Shown here: piece after piece, positions 1-9,267 of the stretch
Numbering within the stretch: the first letter of the stretch is position 1
Layout: each line of letters starts with the position of its first letter
Assembly: GCF_048773025.1 (NCBI RefSeq)
Contig: NW_027413960.1
Span: forward strand, 3,599,945-3,663,944
Direction: 5' to 3'
Length of the DNA stretch: 64,000 nucleotides
DNA from: Camelus bactrianus
Taxonomy: Eukaryota > Chordata > Mammalia > Artiodactyla > Camelidae
The notes under the pieces: model-generated
Databases searched by the model: none
The model's input: the letters and a program-made list of their open reading frames with translations, nothing else
Told to the model about the DNA's origin: nothing
Translations under genes and position numbers: made by a program

Positions 1-124
1 CTTATCTCTCAGAACTGAGCATGTGGAGAGACGTTCGTTCATCTAGCACAACGGGAAAGGGTTGCAGGAGAAACTTTTACTCTGTTTTCTCAGTCTGTTT
101 CCTAGTGCCGGTTTGAAGTTCCTG

Positions 125-144
125 CAGTTTTCACTGTAAAACCG
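125..144. other. CAGTTTT/AAAACCG imperfect dyad, one per monomer
   Basis: CAGTTTTCACTGTAAAACCG has 7-bp arms around a 6-base loop with one mismatch. In rare monomers reading AAAACTG (near 16,801 and 18,797) the arms pair perfectly. It lies next to the PstI site. Confidence 0.7.
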
Positions 145-163
145 AGTTGGAGCTAGTACCTCC

Positions 164-179
164 CCATATATATGTATGG
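164..179. other. AT-rich near-palindrome, one per monomer
   Basis: CCATATATATGTATGG pairs with itself over all 16 positions with a single G-T wobble, closed by CC/GG. The common variant CCATAAATATGTATGG loses one pair. It is present once per 249 bp and is the most AT-rich part of the monomer. It could extrude or bend; no function is shown. Confidence 0.75.
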
Positions 180-256
180 ACTGGAGTTTGCATCTGAAGA
201 GAAACTTTGTGTTCCCAAAAAGCCAGGTGAAGGACGGCTTTAACACACACTTATCT

Positions 257-268
257 CTCAGAACTGAG
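257..268. other. CTCAG-AA-CTGAG dyad, one per monomer
   Basis: Perfect 5-bp arms around AA. In the subtype reading TCAGATCTGA (for example 1501-1510) the centre changes to give an uninterrupted 10-bp palindrome. The AAATGAGC subtype breaks one pair. Confidence 0.75.
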
Positions 269-309
269 CATGTGGAGAGACGTTCGTTCATCTAGCACAA
301 AGGGAACGG

Positions 310-558
310 GTTGCAGGAGAAACTTTTACTCTGGTTTCTCAGTCTGTTTACTACTGCCGGTTTGAAGTTCCTGCAGTTTTCACTGTAAAACCGAGTTGGA
401 GCTAGTACCTCCCCATATATATGTATGGAGTGGAGTTTGCAACTGAAGAGAAACTTTGTGTTCCCAACAAGCTAGGTGAAGGACGGCTTTCACACACAAT
501 TATCTCTCAGAACTGAGCATGTGGAGAGACGTTCGTTCATCTAGCACAAAGGGAACGG
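310..558 (+). repeat. reference satellite monomer, 249 bp
   Basis: Representative monomer, phased to begin at GTTGCAGG. Landmarks in order: GTTGCAGG, then a variable dinucleotide; GTTTCTCAG; the CCTAGTGCCGG block; CTGCAG (PstI); a TTTT/AAAA dyad; GAGTTGGAGCTAGTACC; an AT-rich near-palindrome; AGTTTGCAACT; GAAGAGAAACTTTG; the CAACAAGCTAGG block; GACGGC; a CA run; TATCTCTCAGAACTGAGC; GTGGAGAGACGTTCGTTC; ATCTAGCACAAAGG. The consensus has A64 C52 G61 T72, so GC is 45%. It has six CpG sites: in GCCGG, ACCGAG, GACGGC, ACGTTCG (two) and AACGGG. GAGAAACTTT occurs twice per monomer about 117 bp apart; I could not extend this into a clear half-monomer duplication. Confidence 0.95.
434..444. other. AGTT-TGC-AACT dyad, one per monomer
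   Basis: Four-base arms around TGC. GCATCTG and GCTACTG subtypes weaken it. It follows the AT-rich palindrome by about 15 bp, so two dyads are clustered. Confidence 0.6.
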
Positions 559-566
559 GTTGCAGG

Positions 567-568
567 AG
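567..568 (+). other. hypervariable dinucleotide after GTTGCAGG
   Basis: The two bases after GTTGCAGG are AG in most monomers. They are CG (25,457), TG (1053), AA (23,465), TA (8529) or AC (1311) in others, and a further class reads TTTGCAGAGG. The flanking GTTGCAGG and AAAC are nearly constant. This is the most subtype-informative site in the monomer. Confidence 0.8.
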
Positions 569-601
569 AAACTTTTACTCTGGTTTCTAAGTCTGTTTCC
601 G

Positions 602-1595
602 AGTGCCGGTTTGAAGTTCCTGCAGTTTTCACTGTAAAAGCGTGTTGGAGCTAGTACCTCCCCATAAATATGTATGGAGTGGAGTTTGCAACTGAAGAGA
701 AACTTTGTGTTCCCAACAAGCTAGGTGAAGAACGGCTTTCACACACACTTTTCTCTCAGAACTGAGCATGTGGAGAGACGTTCGTTCATCTAGCACAAAG
801 GGAACGGGTTGCAGGAGAAGTTTTCTCTGGTTTCTCAGTCTTTTTCCTAGTGCCGATTTGAAGTTCCTGCAGTTTTCACTGTAAAACCGAGTTGGAGCTA
901 GTACCTCCCCATATATATGTATGGAGTGGAGTTTGCTACTGAAGAGAAACTTTGTGTTCCCAACAAGCTAGGTGAAGGACGGCTTTCACACACACTTATC
1001 TCTCAGAAATGAGCTTGTGGAGAGACGTTCGTTCATCTAGCACAAAGGGAACGGGTTGCAGGTGAAACTTTTACTCTGGTTTCTCAGTCTGTTTCCTAGG
1101 GCCGGTTTGAAGTTCCTGCAATTTTCACTGTAAAACCGAGTTGGAGCTAGTACCTCCCCATATATATGTCTGGAGTGGAATTTGCAACTGAATGGAAACT
1201 TTGTATTCCCAACAAGCTAGGTGAATGACGGCTTTCACACACAATTATCTCTCAGAACTGAGCGTGTGGAGAGACGTTCGTTCATCTAGCACAAAGGGAA
1301 CGGGTTGCAGGACAAACTTTTCCTCTGGTTTCTCAGTCTGTTTCCTAGTGCCGGTTTGAAGTTCCTGCAGTTTTCACTGTAAAACCGAGTTGGAGCTTGT
1401 ACTCCCCCATATATATGTATTGAGTGGAGTTTGCAACTGAAGAGAAACTTTGTGTTCCCAACAAGCTAGGTGAAGGACGGCTTTCACACACACTTATCTG
1501 TCAGATCTGAGCATGTGGAGAGACGTTCGTTCATCTAGCACAAATGGAACGGGTTGCAGGAGAAACTTTTACTCTGGTTTCTCAGTCTGTTTCCT
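602..1595 (+). repeat. 4-monomer HOR unit, first copy (994 bp)
   Basis: Positions 602-1633 match 1596-2627 with no difference that I could see in a line-by-line comparison. Shared rare variants include CCTAGGGCCGG, a CTGCAATTTT change that destroys the PstI site, ATGTCTGGAGTGG, GTGAATGACGG, TACTCCCCCATA and ATGTATTGAGTGG. The unit is 4 monomers minus a shared 2-bp deletion near 820/1814. The flanks diverge at once: 601 against 1595 on the left and 1634 against 2628 on the right. It looks like the most recent duplication in the window. Confidence 0.92.
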
Positions 1596-2627
1596 AGTGC
1601 CGGTTTGAAGTTCCTGCAGTTTTCACTGTAAAAGCGTGTTGGAGCTAGTACCTCCCCATAAATATGTATGGAGTGGAGTTTGCAACTGAAGAGAAACTTT
1701 GTGTTCCCAACAAGCTAGGTGAAGAACGGCTTTCACACACACTTTTCTCTCAGAACTGAGCATGTGGAGAGACGTTCGTTCATCTAGCACAAAGGGAACG
1801 GGTTGCAGGAGAAGTTTTCTCTGGTTTCTCAGTCTTTTTCCTAGTGCCGATTTGAAGTTCCTGCAGTTTTCACTGTAAAACCGAGTTGGAGCTAGTACCT
1901 CCCCATATATATGTATGGAGTGGAGTTTGCTACTGAAGAGAAACTTTGTGTTCCCAACAAGCTAGGTGAAGGACGGCTTTCACACACACTTATCTCTCAG
2001 AAATGAGCTTGTGGAGAGACGTTCGTTCATCTAGCACAAAGGGAACGGGTTGCAGGTGAAACTTTTACTCTGGTTTCTCAGTCTGTTTCCTAGGGCCGGT
2101 TTGAAGTTCCTGCAATTTTCACTGTAAAACCGAGTTGGAGCTAGTACCTCCCCATATATATGTCTGGAGTGGAATTTGCAACTGAATGGAAACTTTGTAT
2201 TCCCAACAAGCTAGGTGAATGACGGCTTTCACACACAATTATCTCTCAGAACTGAGCGTGTGGAGAGACGTTCGTTCATCTAGCACAAAGGGAACGGGTT
2301 GCAGGACAAACTTTTCCTCTGGTTTCTCAGTCTGTTTCCTAGTGCCGGTTTGAAGTTCCTGCAGTTTTCACTGTAAAACCGAGTTGGAGCTTGTACTCCC
2401 CCATATATATGTATTGAGTGGAGTTTGCAACTGAAGAGAAACTTTGTGTTCCCAACAAGCTAGGTGAAGGACGGCTTTCACACACACTTATCTGTCAGAT
2501 CTGAGCATGTGGAGAGACGTTCGTTCATCTAGCACAAATGGAACGGGTTGCAGGAGAAACTTTTACTCTGGTTTCTCAGTCTGTTTCCTAGTGCCGGTTT
2601 GAAGTTCCTGCAGTTTTCACTGTAAAA
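1596..2627 (+). repeat. 4-monomer HOR unit, second copy
   Basis: Directly adjoining copy of 602-1595 with the same private variants and the same 2-bp deletion near 1814. The identity runs 38 bp past one full period, which is what an unequal exchange in register would leave. To the right (2628 on) the sequence returns to the order of variants found after 6611. Confidence 0.92.
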
Positions 2628-4229
2628 CCGAGTTGGAGCTAGTACCTCCCCATATATATGTATGGGGTGGAGTTTGCTACTGAAGAGAAACTTTGTGTTC
2701 CCAACAAGCTAGGTGAAGGACGGCTTTCACACACACTTATGTCTCAGAACTGAGCGTGTGGAGAGACGTTCGTTCATCTAGCACAAAGGGAACGGGTTGC
2801 AGGAGAAACTTTTACTCTGGTTTCTCTGTCTGTTTCCTAGTGCAGGTTTGAAGTTCCTGCAGTTTTCACTGTAAAACCGACTTGGAGCTAGTACCTCCCC
2901 ATATATATGTATGGACTGGAGTTTGCAACTGAAGAGAAACTTTGTGTTCCCAACAAGCTAGGTGAAGGACGGCTTTCACACACTCTTATCTCTCAGAACT
3001 GAGCATGTGGAGAGACGTTCGTTCATCTAGCACAAAGGGAACGGGTTGCAGGAGAAACTTTTCCTCTGGTTTCTCAGTCTGTTTCCTAGTGCCGGTTTGA
3101 AGTTCCTGCAGTTTTCACTGTAAAACCGGGTTGGAGCTAGTACCTCCCCATAAATATGTATGGAGTGGAGTTTGAAACTGAAGAGAAACTTTGTGTTCCC
3201 AACAAGCTAGGTGAAGGACGGGTTTCACACACACTTATCTGTCAGAACTTAGCATGTGGAGAGACGTTCGTTCATGTAGCACAAAGGGAACGGGTTGCTG
3301 GAGAAACTTTTACTCTGGTTTCTCAGTCTGTTTCCTAGTGCTGGTTTGAAGTTCCTGCAGTTTTCACTGTAAAACCGAGTTGGAGCTAGTACCTCCCCAT
3401 ATATATGTATGGAGTGGTGTTTGCAACTGAAGAGAAACTTTGTGTTCCCAACAAGCTAGGTGAAGGACGGCTTTCACACACACTTATCTCTCAGAACTGA
3501 GCATGTGGAGAGACGTTCGTTCATCTAGCCCAAAGGGAACGGGTTGCAGGAGAAACTTTTACTCTGGTTTCTCAGTCTGTTTCCTAGTGCCGGTTTGAAT
3601 TTCCTGCAGTTTTCACAGTAAAACCGGGTTGGAGCTAGTACCTCCCCATAAATATGTATGGAGTGGAGTTTGCAACTGAAGAGAAACTTTGTGTTCCCAA
3701 CAAGCTAGGTGAAGAACGGCTTTCACACACACTTTTCTCTCAGAACTGAGCATGTGGAGAGACGTTCACTCATCTAGCACAAAGGGAACGGGTTGCAGGA
3801 GAAGCTTTTTCTCTGGTTTCTCAGTCTGTTTCCTAGTGCCGGTTTGAAGTTCCTGCAGTTTTCACTGTAAAACCGAGTTGGAGCTAGTACCTCCCCATAT
3901 ATATGTATGGATTGGAGTTTGCAACTGAAGAGAAACTTTGTCTTCCCAACAAGATAGGTGAAGGACGGCTTTCACACACACTTATCTCTCAGAAATGAGC
4001 TTGTGGAGAGACGTTCGTTCATCTAGCACAAAGGGAACGATTTGCAGAGGAAACTTTTACTCTGGTTTCTCAGTCTGTTTTCTAGTGCCGGTTTGAAGTT
4101 CCTGCAGTTTTCACTGTAAAACCGAGTTGGAGCTAGTACCTCCCCATATATATGTATGGAGTGGAATTTGCAACTGAAGAGAAACTTTGTATTCCCAACA
4201 AGCTAGGTAAAGAACGGCTTTCACACACA
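2628..4229 (+). repeat. satellite monomers colinear with 6.6-8.0 kb
   Basis: About 6.4 monomers. From 2628 to about 3980 the variant order (ATGGGGTGG; TCTCTGTCTG with GTGCAGG; CCGGGTTGG with CATAAATATG; TTGCTGGAG; AGCCCAAAGG; CTTCCCAACAAGATAGG) repeats at 6611-7963 at an offset of 3983 bp. After about 3980 this copy carries the GATTTGCAGAGG and TTTTCTAGTG variant instead. That variant also precedes the ACGGGAAAG marker near 12,750, 17,230, 22,450, 30,670, 47,350, 51,590 and 58,310. Confidence 0.8.
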
Positions 4230-6529
4230 CTTATCTCTCAGAACTGAGCATGTGGAGAGACGTTCGTTCATCTAGCACAACGGGAAAGGGTTGCAGGAGA
4301 AACTTTTACTCTGTTTTCTCAGTCTGTTTCCTAGTGCCGGTTTGAAGTTCCTGCAGTTTTCACTGTAAAACCGAGTTGGAGCTAGTACCTCCCCATATAT
4401 ATGTATGGACTGGAGTTTGCATCTGAAGAGAAACTTTGTGTTCCCAAAAAGCCAGGTGAAGGACTGCTTTAACACACACTTATCTCTCAGAACTGAGCAT
4501 GTGGAGAGACGTTCGTTCATCTAGCACAAAGGGAACGGGTTGCAGGAGAAACTTTTACTCTGGTTTCTCAGTCTGTTTACTACTGCCGGTTTGAAGTTCC
4601 TGCAGTTTTCACTGTAAAACCGAGTTGGAGCTAGTACCTCCCCATATATATGTATGGAGTGGAGTTTGCAACTGAAGAGAAACTTTGTGTTCCCAACAAG
4701 CTAGGTGAAGGACGGCTTTCACACACAATTATCTCTCAGAACTGAGCATGTGGAGAGACGTTCGTTCATCTAGCACAAATGGAACGGGTTGCAGGAGAAA
4801 CTTTTACTCTGGTTTCTAAGTCTGTTTCCTAGTGCCGGTTTGAAGTTCCTGCAGTTTTCACTGTAAAACCGTGTTGGAGCTAGTACCTCCCCATAAATAT
4901 GTATGTAGTGGAGTTTGCAACTGAAGAGAAACTTTGTGTTCCCAACAAGCTAGGTGAAGAACGGCTTTCACACACACTTTTCTCTCAGAACTGAGCATGT
5001 GGAGAGACGTTCGTTCATCTAGCACAAAGGGAACGGGTTGAAGGAGAAGCTTTTCTCTGGTTTCTCAGTCTTTTTCCTAGTGCCGTTTTGAAGTTCCTGC
5101 AGTTTTCACTGTAAAACCGAGTTGGAGCTAGTACCTCCCCATATATATGTATGGAGTGGAGTTTGCTACTGAAGAGAAACTTTGTGTTCCCAACAAGCTA
5201 GGTGAAGGACGGCTTTCACACACACTTATCTCTCAGAAATGAGCTTGTGGAGAGACGTTCGTTCATCTAGCACAAAGGGAACGGGTTGCAGTTGAAACTT
5301 TTACTCTGGTTTCTCAGTCTGTTTCCTAGTGCCGGTTTGAAGTTCCTGCAGTTTTCACTGTAAAACCGAGTTGGAGCTAGTACCTCCCCATATATATGTA
5401 TGGAGTGGAATTTGCAACTGAAGGGAAACTTTGTATTCCCAACAAGCTAGGTGAATGACGGCTTTCACACACAATTATCTCTCAGAACTGAGCGTGTGGA
5501 GAGACGTTCGTTCATCTAGCACAAAGGGAACGGGTTGCAGGAGAAACATTTAGTCTGGTTTCTAAGTCTGTTTCCTAGTGCCGGTTTGAAGTTCCTGCAG
5601 TTTTCACTGTAAAACCGTGTTGGGGCTAGTACCTCCCCATAAATATGTATGGAGTGGAGTTTGCAACTGAAGAGAAACTTTGTGTTCCCAACAAGCTAGG
5701 TGAAGAACGGCTTTCACACACAATTTTCTCTCAGAACTGAGCATGTGGAGAGACGTTCGTTCATCTAGCACAAAGGGAACGGGTTGCAGGAGAAGCTTTT
5801 ACTCTGGTTTCTCAGTCTTTTTCCTAGTGCCGATTTGAAGTTCCTGCAGTTTTCACTGTAAAACCGAGTTGGAGCTAGTACCTCCCCATATATATGTATG
5901 GAGTGGAGTTTGCTACTGAAGAGAAACTTTGTGTTCCCAACAAGCTAGGTGAAGGACGGCTTTCAAACACACTTATCTCTCAGAAATGAGCTTGTGGAGA
6001 GACGTTCGTTCATCTAGCACAAAGGGAACGGGTTGCAGGTGAAACTTTTACTCTGGTTTCTCAGTCTGTTTCCTAGTGCCGGTTTGAAGTTCCTGCAGTT
6101 TTCACTGTAAAACCGAGTTGGAGCTAGTACCTCCCCATATATATGTATGGAGTGGAATTTGCAACTGAAGGGAAACTTTGTATTCCCAACAAGCTAGGTG
6201 AAGGACGGCTTTCACACACAATTATCTCTCAGAACTGAGCGTGTGGAGAGACTTTCGTTCATCTAGCACAAAGGGAACGGGTTGCAGGAAAAACTTTTCC
6301 TCTGGTTTCTCAGTCTGTTTCCTAGTGCCGGTTTGAAGTTCCTGCAGTTTTCACTGTAAAACCGAGTTGGAGCTTGTACTTCCCCATATATATGTATGGA
6401 GTGGAGTTTGCAACTGAAGAGAAACATTGTGTTCCCAAAAAGCTAGGTGAAGGACGGCTTTCACACACAATTATCTGTCAGACCTGAGCATGTGGAGAGA
6501 CGTTCGTTCATCTAGCACAAATGGAACGG
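4230..6529 (+). repeat. 17-monomer block, second copy (left part)
   Basis: Begins like 1-600, with the ACGGGAAAG marker at 4280. In place of the 4-monomer duplication it holds a roughly 3-monomer internal repeat. The variant GGTTTCTAAG at 4811 recurs at 5557, an offset of 746 bp, with TCTTTTTCCTAGTG following in both copies near 5070 and 5815. The 1-bp shortfall from 747 is a deletion near 5050. The two 17-monomer blocks have therefore diverged by independent copy-number changes in the same place. Private substitutions such as TTGGGGCTAG near 5620 mark further drift. Confidence 0.75.
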
Positions 6530-9267
6530 GTTGCAGGAGAAACTTTTACTCTGGTTTCTCAGTCTGTTTCCTAGTGCCGGTTTGAAGTTCCTGCAGTTTT
6601 CACTGTAAAACCGAGTTGGAGCTAGTACCTCCCCATATATATGTATGGGGTGGAGTTCGCTACTGAAGAGAAACTTTGTGTTCCCAACAAGCTAGGTGAA
6701 GGACGGCTTTCACACACACTTATGTCTCAGAACTGAGCGTGTGGAGAGACGTTCGTTCATCTAGCACAAAGGGAACGGGTTGCAGGAGAAACTTTTACTC
6801 TGGTTTCTCTGTCTGTTTCCTAGTGCAGGTTTGAAGTTCCTGCAGTTTTCACTGTAAAACCGAGTTGGAGCTAGTACCTCCCCATATATATGTATGGACT
6901 GGAGTTTGCAACTGAAGAGAAACTTTGTGTTCCCAACAAGCTAGGTGAAGGACGGCTTTCACACACACTTATCTCTCAGAACTGAGCATGTGGAGAGTCG
7001 TTCGTTCATCTAGCACAAAGGGAACGGGTTGCAGGAGAAACTTTTCCTCTGGTTTCTCAGTCTGTTTCCTAGTGCCGGTTTGAAGTTCCTGCAGTTATCA
7101 CTGTAAAACCGGGTTGGAGCTAGTACCTCCCCATAAATATGTATGGAGTGGAGTTTGCAACTGAAGAGAAACTTTGTGTTCCCAACAAGCTAGGTGAAGG
7201 ACGGCTTTCACACACACTTATCTGTCAGAACTGAGCTTGTGGAGAGACGTTCGTTCATCTAGCACAAAGGGAACGGGTTGCTGGAGAAACTTTTACTCTG
7301 GTTTCTCAGTCTGTTTCCTAGTGCTGGTTTGAAGTTCCTGCAGTTTTCACTGTAAAACCGAGTTGGAGCTAGTACCTCCCCATATATATGTATGGTGTGG
7401 AGTTTGCAACTGAAGAGAAACTTTGTGTTCCCAACAAGCTAGGTGAAGGACGGCTTTCACACACACTTATCTCTCAGAACTGAGCATGTGGAGAGACGTT
7501 CGTTCATCTAGCCCAAAGGGAACGGGTTGCAGGAGAAACTTTTACTCTGGTTTCTCAGTCTGTTTACTACTGCCGGTTTGAATTTCCTGCAGTTTTCACT
7601 GTAAAACCGGGTTGGAGCTAGTACCTCCCCATAAATATTTATGGAGTGGAGTTTGCAACTGAAGAGAAACTTTGTGTTCCCAACAAGCTAGGTGAAGAAC
7701 GGCTTTCACACACACTTTTCTCTCAGAACTGAGCATGTGGAGAGACGTTCATTCATCTAGCACAAAGGGAACGGGTTGCAGGAGAAGCTTTTACTCTGGT
7801 TTCTCAGTCTGTTTCCTAGTGCCGGTTTGAAGTTCCTGCAGTTTTCACTGTAAAACCGAGTTGGAGCTAGTACCTCCCCATATATATGTATGGATTGGAG
7901 TTTGCAACTGAAGAGAAACTTTGTCTTCCCAACAAGATAGGTGAAGGACGGCTTTCACACACACTTATCTCTCAGAACTGAGCATGTGGAGAGACGTTCG
8001 TTCATCTAGCACAAAGGGAACGAGTTGCAGGAGAAACTTTTACTCTGGTTTCTCAGTCTGTTTACTACTGCCGGTTTGAAGTTCCTGCAGTTTTCACTGT
8101 AAAACCGAGTTGGAGCTAGTTCCTCCCCATATATATGTATGGAGTGGAGTTTGCAACTGAAGAGAAACTTTGTGTTCCCAACAAGCTAGGTGAAGGACGG
8201 CTTTCACACACATTATCTCTCAGAAATGAGCTTGTGGAGAGACGTTCGTTCATCTAGCACAAAGGGAACGGGTTGCAGGTGAAACTTTTACTCTGGTTTC
8301 TCAGTCTGTTTCCTAGTGCCGGTTTGAAGTTCCTGCAGTTTTCACTGTAAAACCGAGTTGGAGCTAGTACCTCCCCATATATATGTATGGAGTGGAATTT
8401 GCAACTGAAGGGAAACTTTGTATTCCCAACAAGCTAGGTGAAGGACGGCTTTCACACACAATTATCTCTCAGAACTGAGCGTGTGGAGAGACGTTCGTTC
8501 ATCTAGCACAAAGGGAACGGGTTGCAGGTAAAACTTTTCCTCTGGTTTCTCAGTCTGTTTCCTAGTGCCGGTGTGAAGTTCCTGCAGTTTTCACTGTAAA
8601 ACCGAGTTGGAGCTTGTACTTCCCCATATATATGTATGGAGTGGAGTTTGCAACTGAAGAGAAACTTTGTGTTCCCAACAAGCTAGGTGAAGGACGGCTT
8701 TCACACACACTTATCTGTCAGATCTGAGCATGTGGAGAGACGTTCGTTCATCTTCCACAAAAGGAACGGATTGCAGGCGAAACTTTTACTCTGGTTTCTC
8801 AGTCTGTTTCCTAGTGCCGGTTTGAAGTTCCTGCAGTTTTCACTGTAAAACCGAGTTGGAGCTAGTACCTCCCCATATATATGTATGGAGTGATGTTTGC
8901 TACTGAAGAGAAACTTTGTATTCCCAACAAGCTAGGTAAAGAACGGCTTTCACACACACTTATCTCTCAGATCTGAGCATGTGGAGAGACGTTCGTTCAT
9001 CTTGCACAACGGGAAAGGGTTGCAGGAGAAACTTTTACTCTGTTTTCTCAGTCTGTTTCCTAGTGCCGGTTTGAAGTTCCTGCAGTTTTCACTGTAAAAC
9101 CGAGTTGGATTTGGTACCTCCCCATATATATGTATGGACTGGAGTTTGCATCTGAAGAGAAACTTTGTGTTCCCAAAAAGCCAGGTGAAGAACGGCTTTC
9201 ACACACACTTATCTCTCAGAACTGAGCATGTGGAGAGACGTTCGTTCATCTAGCACAAAGGGAACGA
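6530..9267 (+). repeat. 11-monomer HOR unit, first copy (2738 bp)
   Basis: Matches 9268-12005 at an offset of 2738 bp, which is 11 monomers minus one base. The missing base is a deletion in the CA run near 8210, also present at about 10,949. Other shared private variants are GGAGTTCGC (6652 and 9390), GAGAGTCGTTCG, GCAGTTATCAC, AAATATTTATGG, GAGTTGGATTTGG (about 9103 and 11,841) and ATCTTCCACAAAAGG (8752 and 11,490). I saw only about two mismatches between the copies (near 9656 and 12,053). Confidence 0.9.
8752..8766 (+). repeat. marker monomer subtype ATCTTCCAC (first of 15)
   Basis: CTAGCAC is replaced by CTTCCAC, usually with AAAAGGAACGGATTGCAGG after it and TCAGATCTGA before it. CTTCCAC starts at 8752, 11,490, 13,980, 15,225, 16,470, 18,462, 23,688, 31,902, 39,621, 39,870, 41,115, 41,364, 44,103, 48,584 and 59,536. 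It usually follows the GCTTGTACTTCCCC monomer and precedes GTGGTGTTTGC. It supplies a second independent ruler that gives the same 1245, 2738, 4481 and 8214-bp offsets. Confidence 0.9.

Larger units (their letters stand above)
43..291 (+). repeat. marker monomer subtype ACGGGAAAG (first of 13)
   Basis: This subtype combines CAACGGGAAAGG, CTCTGTTTTCTCAG and, downstream, GCATCTGAAG with AAAAAGCCAGG. ACGGGAAAG starts at 51, 4280, 9009, 11,747, 12,992, 14,237, 15,482, 17,474, 22,700, 30,914, 47,597, 51,829 and 58,548. The spacings are 17, 19, 11, 5, 5, 5, 8, 21, 33, 67, 17 and 27 monomers, with a total shortfall of 18 bases. It is nearly always preceded by a GTATTCCC/GGTAAAGAACGG monomer and followed by a TTACTACTGCCGG monomer, so it marks the same HOR position each time. 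Confidence 0.93.
1..4229 (+). repeat. 17-monomer block, left copy
   Basis: The marker variant ACGGGAAAG at 51 recurs at 4280, an offset of 4229 bp, or 17 monomers minus 4. The four missing bases are two 2-bp deletions, near 820 and 1814, where GAAGCTTTTACTCTGG has become GAAGTTTTCTCTGG. Sequence from 1 to about 600 matches 4230-4830 with few changes. This copy has then been altered internally by the 994-bp duplication at 602-2627. The tail, 2628 to about 3980, matches 6611-7963 at an offset of 3983, again with the same order of variants. The window starts inside this block, so its left limit is unknown. Confidence 0.8.

Noticed and set aside
164-179. TATA box or promoter in the ATATATATG tract
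   Set aside because: It is a low-complexity palindromic tract present in every monomer, with no associated transcription unit.
283-310. Canonical CENP-B box
   Set aside because: The two half-motifs are 13 bp too far apart, and no other place in the monomer on either strand fits the 9-base core.
310-558. Origin of the monomer by doubling of a roughly 120-bp unit
   Set aside because: Only GAGAAACTTT and a few flanking bases recur at about 117 bp. Other shared words (CTCAG, CTAG.AC) give different offsets, so no consistent half-monomer alignment exists.
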